Assembly (NCBI GenBank): GCA_035512995.1 | Contig: DATKCY010000352.1 | Location: 1 to 6,493, forward strand | DNA from: Thermohalobaculum sp035512995 | GTDB taxonomy: Bacteria; Pseudomonadota; Alphaproteobacteria; Rhodobacterales; Rhodobacteraceae | Length of the DNA: 6,493 nt | Reading direction: 5' to 3' | Translations under genes and position numbers: made by a program | Shown here: one piece after another, positions 1-6,493 of the stretch | Numbering within the stretch: position 1 is the stretch's first letter | How the letters are laid out: each line of letters begins with the position of its first letter | The notes under the pieces: model-generated | Databases searched by the model: none | Seen by the model: only the letters and a program-made list of their open reading frames with translations | What the model was told of the DNA's origin: nothing

Positions 1-601
1 GCCCGCGCCTGCCGCCGCCTTCCAGTCGGGAGCCACCTCCTGCCCCGGCGGCGCCGATCCGCGCTTCGATCTCCCGCTGACGCCCGCGACCCTCGACCCG
101 GCCCTGATGGACCGGGCGATCCGGAGCCACACCAACCGGGAACGCTGCGACGCCGGCCTCGCACCGCTCGCGGCCGCGCCGCCGCTTGCCCGGGCGGCCG
201 CGATGCAGGCCGGCGACATGGCCGCGGCGGCGACCGTCGCCCCGGTCCTGCCGGCCGATCCCGACAAGACGCTCGACCGGCGGTACTTCCTGGCGGGCGC
301 CAGCCCGCACCGCCAGCGGGGCGAGATCCTGATGCAGATCGCGCTCGAATCGCCCGGGGTCGCGCGGGTGCGGAGCCGGGCACCCCGCTGCGACTTCCCT
401 GTCGCGGGCCCCGGCAGCGCGCTCACCCCGACCCACGGCTCGGTCGCCCGGCGGCTGGTCGACGCCTGGATGGCGAGCGAAGGGATGCGCGCGACCCTCA
501 TGTCGCCCGACTGGACGGAGGCGGGCGCGGCCGTCGCGATCAGGCCGGTCGAGGGGACCTGCGGCGACGTCTACGCGGCCGAGAGCTTCGCAAAACGATG
601 A
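1..601 (+). CDS. CAP (SCP/PR-1-like) domain protein, degenerate, 5' end outside window
   Basis: The reading frame is open from base 2 to a TGA at 599-601 and gives 199 visible residues; the start and any signal peptide lie outside the window. It is a paralogue of the CAP lipoprotein just downstream. The C-terminal helix segment (visible residues about 144-178, with a W in the VDAW motif) aligns without gaps to that protein, and four cysteines (C14, C49, C130, C187) fall at nearly the same spacing. The CAP cavity looks degraded. The HxxxxxHxSP segment is replaced by a histidine-free Ala/Pro/Asp stretch, and the histidine in the SxxH motif before the final strand is a methionine (M162). A Gly-Glu at 107-108 may keep the cavity glutamate. 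CAP proteins are usually secreted and their bacterial roles are mostly unknown. A binding or structural role is inferred. A less degraded N-terminal part outside the window cannot be excluded. Confidence 0.75.
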   Translation, partial: PAPAAAFQSGATSCPGGADPRFDLPLTPATLDPALMDRAIRSHTNRERCDAGLAPLAAAPPLARAAAMQAGDMAAAATVAPVLPADPDKTLDRRYFLAGASPHRQRGEILMQIALESPGVARVRSRAPRCDFPVAGPGSALTPTHGSVARRLVDAWMASEGMRATLMSPDWTEAGAAVAIRPVEGTCGDVYAAESFAKR

Positions 602-616
602 GCATTGTACAGAACG

Positions 617-641
617 GGAACGCGGTTTCCGGCCGCACGTT
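617..641 (+). promoter_or_regulatory. Putative EcfG-type (general stress response) promoter
   Basis: GGAAC at 617-621 is followed, after a 16-base spacer, by CGTT at 638-641. This exactly matches the GGAAC-N16/17-CGTT pattern known for alphaproteobacterial EcfG (PhyR/NepR-controlled) sigma factors. It begins 16 bases after the stop of the first CAP gene and points at the CAP lipoprotein gene. Transcription would start near 648 and give a leader of roughly 195 bases. The match is short and many Rhodobacterales lack the canonical EcfG system, so this is a hypothesis. Confidence 0.35.
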
Positions 642-651
642 GACTGGCAGG

Positions 652-667
652 GGCCGGAAGACCGGCC
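652..667 (+). other. GC hairpin with AAGA loop
   Basis: GGCCGG (652-657) and CCGGCC (662-667) form a perfect 6-bp stem around the tetraloop AAGA. The 3' side is followed by TCCTCGAC, not a T run, so an intrinsic terminator is unlikely. It would sit at the extreme 5' end of a transcript from the putative promoter at 617-641, where it could protect the mRNA. An alternative pairing exists between TTCCGGCC (627-634) and GGCCGGAA (652-659). At this GC content short hairpins also arise by chance. Confidence 0.35.
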
Positions 668-727
668 TCCTCGACGGGCTCGAACGGCCCTCCCGCATAC
701 CTGGTTGCGTTCCTGAACCGCGCGCGT

Positions 728-776
728 GCGTGGCGCGGCCACGCGGCCTCGGCTCCGGGCACCCGGCGAAACCGGG
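728..776 (+). other. Two further hairpins in the gap before the CAP lipoprotein gene
   Basis: GCGTGGC (728-734) pairs perfectly with GCCACGC (738-744) around a 3-base loop. CCCGG (762-766) pairs with CCGGG (772-776) around the loop CGAAA. With the hairpin at 652-667 they make the 602-843 gap highly foldable. No coding sequence, known riboswitch or other element is recognisable in this gap apart from the putative promoter and the ribosome binding site. Any function is speculative. Confidence 0.25.
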
Positions 777-823
777 CCGCGCACCGGACGACCACAGCCG
801 TCCCCGCCCGCGGGCGAAGCGGC

Positions 824-833
824 AGGAAGGGAG
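824..833 (+). promoter_or_regulatory. Ribosome binding site deciding the CAP lipoprotein start
   Basis: The purine run AGGAAGGGAG ends 10 bases before the ATG at 844. It supports that ATG over the in-frame ATG at 598, because the 844 start places a lipoprotein signal peptide directly at the N-terminus. Confidence 0.6.
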
Positions 834-843
834 CGACAGACCG

Positions 844-1539
844 ATGACCCCTCAGAACAGCGCGGCCGGGGGCCGCACCCGAAAGATCCGTCTGCCGATG
901 ATCGTCGCCGGCGCCGCCCTCGTGCTCGGCGGCTGCGTCGTGCCGGTGCCGGTGAGCCTCGGCTCCGGCGAGCGCTCGGGCTCGATGCTCGCCTCCGACG
1001 CGAGCTGCCCGGCCGGCTCGGGCCTCGGCGCCCGCTTCGAGCAGCCGGTCGATCCGGCGAGCGTCGACCCCGGCCTGCTGACCGAGGCGCTGCGCCACCT
1101 CGTGAACGGCGCGCGCTGCGAGCGCGGTGCGACGCCGCTCGCGCTCTCGCCCGCGGCGGTGCAGGCGGCGCACGGCCACGCGCGGTCGATGGCGAAGCAC
1201 GACTTCATGGGCCACGCCTCGCCGATCCGGGGGCGCGAGACGCTGCCGCAGCGGATCAAGGCCGAATCCGGCCGCTTCGGCCATGCCGCCGAGAACGTCG
1301 CCCGCGCGGCGACCACGATGCTGGACGCCGACGGCTGCCTCGGGCCCGCGGGCACGGGCGGGAGCATGCCGACCTACGGCAACGTCGCCCGCGGCCTCTT
1401 CAACATGTGGATCACCAGCGCGAAGCACAGCGCCAACATGCTGAACCCGAGCTACCGGCAGGTCGGCGCCGGGCTCGGCGTGAACCCGGGGAAATACCGC
1501 TGCGGCGAGATCGCGGCGACGATGGTCTTCATCGGCTGA
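844..1539 (+). CDS. CAP (SCP/PR-1-like) domain lipoprotein
   Basis: This 231-residue protein is predicted to be exported and lipid-anchored. Basic residues R11-R16 precede a hydrophobic stretch (about 17-30) ending in the lipobox LGGC, with C31 as the lipidated cysteine. A linker runs to about residue 52 and the CAP domain spans about 55-230. The cavity residues of the family are visible: H119 and H124 in the HDFMGHASP segment, E150 in AENVA and H195 in the SAKHSANMLNP segment. The VARGLFNMW helix and the VGAGLGV strand are typical of bacterial CAP domains. C55, C92, C165 and C220 probably form disulfides. Bacterial CAP proteins have no single established reaction; an envelope role is inferred from the anchor. 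The start at 844 is chosen over an in-frame ATG at 598 because of the ribosome binding site and the lipobox. A paralogue lies directly upstream and a terminator directly downstream. Confidence 0.88.
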   Translation: MTPQNSAAGGRTRKIRLPMIVAGAALVLGGCVVPVPVSLGSGERSGSMLASDASCPAGSGLGARFEQPVDPASVDPGLLTEALRHLVNGARCERGATPLALSPAAVQAAHGHARSMAKHDFMGHASPIRGRETLPQRIKAESGRFGHAAENVARAATTMLDADGCLGPAGTGGSMPTYGNVARGLFNMWITSAKHSANMLNPSYRQVGAGLGVNPGKYRCGEIAATMVFIG

Positions 1540-1573
1540 GCCGGCGGTCCGCCGCCTTCCGGGCGCGCAAGGC

Positions 1574-1612
1574 AAAACGGCTCCGGACCCTCGGGTCCGG
1601 AGCCGTCTTCTT
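1574..1612. terminator. Bidirectional intrinsic terminator between convergent genes
   Basis: ACGGCTCCGGACC (1577-1589) pairs perfectly with GGTCCGGAGCCGT (1594-1606), a 13-bp stem closed by the loop CTCG. On the plus strand it is followed by TCTTCTT. On the minus strand the upstream CAAAA reads as a TTTTG tail. It sits 38 bases after the CAP lipoprotein stop and 24 bases from the end of the convergent hydrolase gene, so it likely ends both transcripts. Confidence 0.88.
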
Positions 1613-1629
1613 CCGGAGCGTCCCGCGCC

Positions 1630-2466
1630 TCAGCGCGCCGAGAGCTCGATGCCGCGGCGATAGAAGATGTGGTCGCCGATCCGCGCGGTGCGCACCAGGC
1701 GCGACGCCCAGCCGGGATTGACCGCATTGGTGTGGTAGTGCGTGGCCTTGCCGGTCAGGATGCGCGGCTTGCCGCTCAGCATGACCCAGGCGATCTTCTC
1801 CATCAGCGAGCGCGCCTCGCCCGCGGTCATCTTGTCGGAGAGCCCGTCGCACTTGTAGGAGAACTGGCAGAGCGGCGCGTACTCGATGCCCTGCCCGACG
1901 ACCTCGCAGACGGTGTCGGGATAGTAGCGGCTGTCGGCGCGGTTCAGGATCACCTCAGCGACCGCGACGAGCCCCGGGATCGTCTCGCCCCGCGCCTCGT
2001 GATAGAGCGCCTCGGTCAGGCAGGTCATCTGCTTGGTCTGGCGCCCGACCCGCACCTGCTCGATCGTGGCGAGGTCGACGCTGCCGGTCGAGTCCGAGAT
2101 CAGCAGGTCGGTCAGCGCCTGCTCCTGCGCCCCGTCGGCCAACACCGCGGCGACCGCGTCCTCGTCGGCGAGCTGGCGGATCCGCTGCAGCGAGCCGGCA
2201 TCGGCGCGGTCGGGAGAGACCCCGGCCCCCAGCTCCGCGGCCGGGAGCCCGGCCACGCGGGTGAAGGTGCGGTCCCCGGTGACGGCCGCGAACCCGGTCG
2301 GCGTCTGCCCCGAGGGCGACACCAGCGCGTCGGTCACGCGGGAGGTGGACTGCGTCTCGCCGGCGACGGCCGGCGCCGCGGCCAATCCGAAAGCGAGAAG
2401 AGCTGCAGACAGGCTTCGCCCGATTGCCGCCGGTACGGTCCCGGCGCCCAAGTTGGTCGCGATCAT
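1630..2466 (-). CDS. Secreted cell wall hydrolase (SleB/CwlJ-type, Hydrolase_2 family)
   Basis: The product has 278 residues. Residues 1-35 form a signal peptide with a hydrophobic core at about 18-31 and a likely signal peptidase I site after AVA (33-35), so it acts in the periplasm. Residues about 36-145 are a variable linker. The catalytic domain spans about 148-270 and shows the family signature LTEALYHEARGE (150-161), whose central E157 is the expected catalytic glutamate, then AVAEVILNR (168-176), the THYHT motif (242-246) and IGDHIFYR (263-270). Family members cleave peptidoglycan glycan strands, as lytic or amidase-like murein hydrolases originally known from spore germination; in alphaproteobacteria the role is presumably wall remodelling. 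C149, C187, C200 and C206 lie in the domain and may form disulfides. The start ATG at 2464-2466 is preceded by only a weak GGGGG ribosome binding site. The gene stands alone, convergent with the CAP lipoprotein gene. Confidence 0.9.
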   Translation of the reverse strand: MIATNLGAGTVPAAIGRSLSAALLAFGLAAAPAVAGETQSTSRVTDALVSPSGQTPTGFAAVTGDRTFTRVAGLPAAELGAGVSPDRADAGSLQRIRQLADEDAVAAVLADGAQEQALTDLLISDSTGSVDLATIEQVRVGRQTKQMTCLTEALYHEARGETIPGLVAVAEVILNRADSRYYPDTVCEVVGQGIEYAPLCQFSYKCDGLSDKMTAGEARSLMEKIAWVMLSGKPRILTGKATHYHTNAVNPGWASRLVRTARIGDHIFYRRGIELSAR

Positions 2467-2612
2467 TCGCTGGCCCCCGTTTGTGCTCGTGCCGGGGGCT
2501 CACTTGCGCGATCTTGCGCCGCGGCTGGCCCCCTCGTGACCCGGCCGCCTTGTCCCCGGCGCGCCCGGTCCGATGGCCGAAGGCATACCGGTTTTCGACG
2601 CTCAGGAAACCC

Positions 2613-2641
2613 CTTAAAGCTGGCGCGATGAAATCGGTGAA
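2613..2641 (-). promoter_or_regulatory. Possible sigma-70 promoter for the cell wall hydrolase gene
   Basis: Read on the minus strand, TTCACC (2641-2636) and TTTAAG (2618-2613) are separated by 17 bases. Each matches the sigma-70 -35 and -10 consensus at four of six positions. They lie in the only clearly AT-richer patch of the 2467-2752 gap. The implied 5' leader is about 140 bases, and I saw no other recognisable element in it. Confidence 0.3.
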
Positions 2642-2708
2642 AATTCTTCTTGTGGATCAGCACCCTGGCGGGCGAGGCCGGCGGTGTGGCGCGGGCGCAT
2701 CCGTCCCG

Positions 2709-2751
2709 AAAAAAAACATGCGCGACGGAACCATCGCCGAATCGCCGGCGA
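2709..2751 (-). terminator. Possible terminator after the PPDK-family gene
   Basis: Directly after the minus-strand stop, TCGCCG and CGGCGA (plus coordinates 2746-2751 and 2734-2739) form a 6-bp stem with a 6-base loop. A run of eight T (minus strand, 2716-2709) follows 17 bases further on. The distance from stem to T run is too long for a textbook intrinsic terminator. The eight-base run is striking in such GC-rich DNA. Arms CCGTCCCG (2701-2708) and CGCGACGG (2721-2728) can also pair around the run, with one mismatch. Confidence 0.35.
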
Positions 2752-2752
2752 A

Positions 2753-5458
<2,706 letters not shown>

Positions 5459-5626
5459 GGCGCTCGTGATGCCAGTCTTTTCGCAACTGCACAAGAGGTG
5501 GGCGACGAGGCCGCGACGGAGCGGACGGGGCCGAGTGCCGCAGGGTCGCACCGCGTCGCGGCGGGAGAAGCGGATGCCAGCGCAGCCTCGCGCAGCCGCC
5601 CCGCCGCAAGGGCAGCGGCCCCGGCG

Positions 5627-6343
5627 TCAGTCGATCAGGAGGCTCACGCGGCGGTTCTGGCGGCCCTTCTTCTCGATCTTGCCGAGGCGCACCGGGCCGA
5701 TCTCGGACGTGCGCGCGACATGGGTGCCGCCGCAGGGCTGCAGGTCGACCGTCGCCCCGGCGCTGCCGATCCGGATCAGGCGCACGCGCCCCTCGCCCAT
5801 CGGCGGCTTGACCGCCATCGTCTTGACGAGGTCGGGCTGGGCGTCGAGCTCGGCGTCCGTGATCCACTCCTCGCTCACGGCATGGTCGCCGGCGATCAGC
5901 GCGTTCAGCCGCTCCTCGAGCGCCGCCTTGTCCTCCGGCGCCTCGGGCATGTCGAAGTCGAGCCGGCCCTTCTCCGCCGTGATCGCGCCGCCGGTGACGG
6001 GCAGCGGGATCACCACCGACAGGAGGTGGAGGCCGGTGTGCACGCGCATGTGCCGGTGGCGCCGGTCCCAGTCGATGACGGCGCGCACCTCCGCGCCCTC
6101 GGGCGGCGGCGCCGCGCCCTCGGCCAGCACGTGCACGACCTCGGCCGGCGCCTCGCCCTTGACCGCGGTCGCGACCTCGGCCTCGCCGCCGTCCCAGACC
6201 AGCCGGCCGCTGTCGCCCGGCTGCCCGCCCCCGGTCGGGTAGAACACCGTGCGGTCGAGCAGGACGCCGCCCCGGTCGGTCACGGCAAGGACGCGCGCCG
6301 GCGTCTCCCGCAGATAGGCGTCGCGATAAAGCGGCTCCGTCAT
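5627..6343 (-). CDS. alaX: Alanyl-tRNA editing protein (AlaX family, free-standing trans-editing hydrolase)
   Basis: This 238-residue cytoplasmic protein matches the editing half of alanyl-tRNA synthetase without a synthetase domain. AlaX proteins hydrolyse mischarged Ser- or Gly-tRNA(Ala), preventing serine or glycine at alanine codons. Both zinc-site motifs are visible: HTGLH (H102 and H106) and CGGTH (C204 and H208). The N-terminal FYPTGGGQPGDSG segment (34-46) is the glycine-rich motif of the longer AlaX forms, which contact the tRNA(Ala) acceptor end. The end, with GKIEKKGRQNRRV, also fits the family. A strong purine-rich ribosome binding site lies just before the ATG. The gene starts 20 bases after the stop of an upstream same-strand gene, so the two are probably cotranscribed; the PPDK-family gene follows after 168 bases. 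No clear terminator separates the last two: the only hairpin seen there (arms 5603-5607 and 5615-5619) has a 5-bp stem and no T run. Substrate preference (Ser or Gly) is not readable here. Confidence 0.93.
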   Translation of the reverse strand: MTEPLYRDAYLRETPARVLAVTDRGGVLLDRTVFYPTGGGQPGDSGRLVWDGGEAEVATAVKGEAPAEVVHVLAEGAAPPPEGAEVRAVIDWDRRHRHMRVHTGLHLLSVVIPLPVTGGAITAEKGRLDFDMPEAPEDKAALEERLNALIAGDHAVSEEWITDAELDAQPDLVKTMAVKPPMGEGRVRLIRIGSAGATVDLQPCGGTHVARTSEIGPVRLGKIEKKGRQNRRVSLLID

Positions 6344-6346
6344 GGT

Positions 6347-6360
6347 CCTCCTCCCCTCCC
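6347..6360 (-). promoter_or_regulatory. Strong ribosome binding site of the AlaX gene
   Basis: The minus strand reads GGGAGGGGAGGAGG just before the ATG at 6343-6341. It contains a full AGGAGG three bases from the start codon and a second GGAGG-like run at more usual spacing. It fills most of the 20-base gap after the upstream stop codon and confirms the AlaX start. Confidence 0.7.
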
Positions 6361-6363
6361 GTC

Positions 6364-6493
6364 TCAGCGCCCCTCGCCCGCGCCGTCCCCGTCGGCGGGG
6401 CCCGCCGCGGTCCCGCGCCGGGGCTGGGAGCGCGCCATGTCCTCCGGCCGCCGCTCGTCAAGCGCCTCGCCGGCCTTTTCCAGCGTCTCCCAC
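6364..6493 (-). CDS. C-terminal end of an unidentified protein, cut by the window edge
   Basis: On the minus strand one frame is open from base 6492 to a TGA at 6366-6364 and encodes the last 42 residues. It begins WETLEKAGEALDERRPEDMA, which looks like a charged helix, and ends in a Gly/Ala/Asp-rich, probably disordered tail. Codons strongly favour G or C at the third position, as in the neighbouring genes. One alternative minus frame stops after 11 codons; the other is open but gives an arginine-rich product typical of a GC shadow. The stop lies 20 bases before the AlaX start, suggesting an operon. I do not recognise the family from this fragment. Confidence 0.55.
   Translation of the reverse strand, partial: WETLEKAGEALDERRPEDMARSQPRRGTAAGPADGDGAGEGR

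Noticed and set aside
640..668. TTGACT at 640-645 as a sigma-70 -35 box.
   Set aside because: The hexamer at 17-base spacing is CGGCCT, with no resemblance to a -10 box.
598..843. In-frame ATG at 598 overlapping the stop of the first CAP gene (ATGA), which would extend the CAP lipoprotein by 82 residues by translational coupling.
   Set aside because: The extension is Arg/Pro-rich with no export signal and would bury the lipobox signal peptide that starts cleanly at 844 behind a good ribosome binding site.
571..1575. Minus-strand open frame of 334 codons opposite the CAP lipoprotein gene.
   Set aside because: Arg/Ala/His-rich shadow with no domain signal; the plus strand carries a clear lipoprotein gene.
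2632..2659. TGATC on the minus strand at 2659-2655 as a Rhodobacter RpoE-type promoter (TGATC-N18-TAAGA).
   Set aside because: No TAAGA-like sequence is found at the required spacing.
2628..2666. Plus-strand MKSVKILLVDQHP, resembling the first strand of a response-regulator receiver domain.
   Set aside because: The similarity stops after 13 residues, the next sequence is not receiver-like, and the frame runs antisense into the PPDK-family gene; probably chance in an AT-richer promoter patch.
5459..5551. Upstream in-frame start at 5551 for the PPDK-family protein.
   Set aside because: The extra 31 residues (Arg- and Cys-rich) do not resemble PPDK N-termini, and the sequence from 5458 starts close to the family's beginning.

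Overview
This window is very GC-rich, with G/C at almost every third codon position. Its genes look like those of an alphaproteobacterium, most plausibly of the Rhodobacterales; that placement is inferred from protein character and composition, not from a marker gene. I see no tRNA, rRNA, CRISPR array, insertion sequence or phage gene. The region reads as ordinary chromosome with a few unusual proteins.

Left part (1-1539, plus strand): two tandem genes encode related secreted CAP (SCP/PR-1-like) domain proteins. The first is cut by the window edge and has lost key histidines of the CAP cavity. The second is an intact predicted lipoprotein that keeps them. Both keep the same four cysteines. 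The 242-base gap between them holds a match to the alphaproteobacterial general-stress (EcfG-type) promoter pattern, several GC hairpins and a ribosome binding site.

Middle (1540-2752): a strong hairpin with T-rich tails on both strands lies between the convergent CAP lipoprotein gene and a minus-strand gene for a secreted SleB/CwlJ-type cell wall hydrolase. Upstream of the hydrolase is a 286-base gap with a possible sigma-70 promoter and an A8/T8 tract.

Right part (2753-6493, all minus strand): transcription runs leftward from an unidentified gene (only its last 42 codons visible), through a free-standing alanyl-tRNA editing protein (AlaX type), to a 901-residue pyruvate phosphate dikinase family protein. 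The latter has an intact phosphohistidine domain and PEP/pyruvate domain, but its N-terminal ATP-grasp half has lost several ATP-site residues.

The left genes share a cell-envelope theme (CAP proteins, murein hydrolase). The right genes combine translation quality control with a PEP-utilizing protein of uncertain reaction. I see no clear multi-gene novel system. The best leads are the ATP-site-degenerate PPDK homologue and the intact/degenerate CAP pair.
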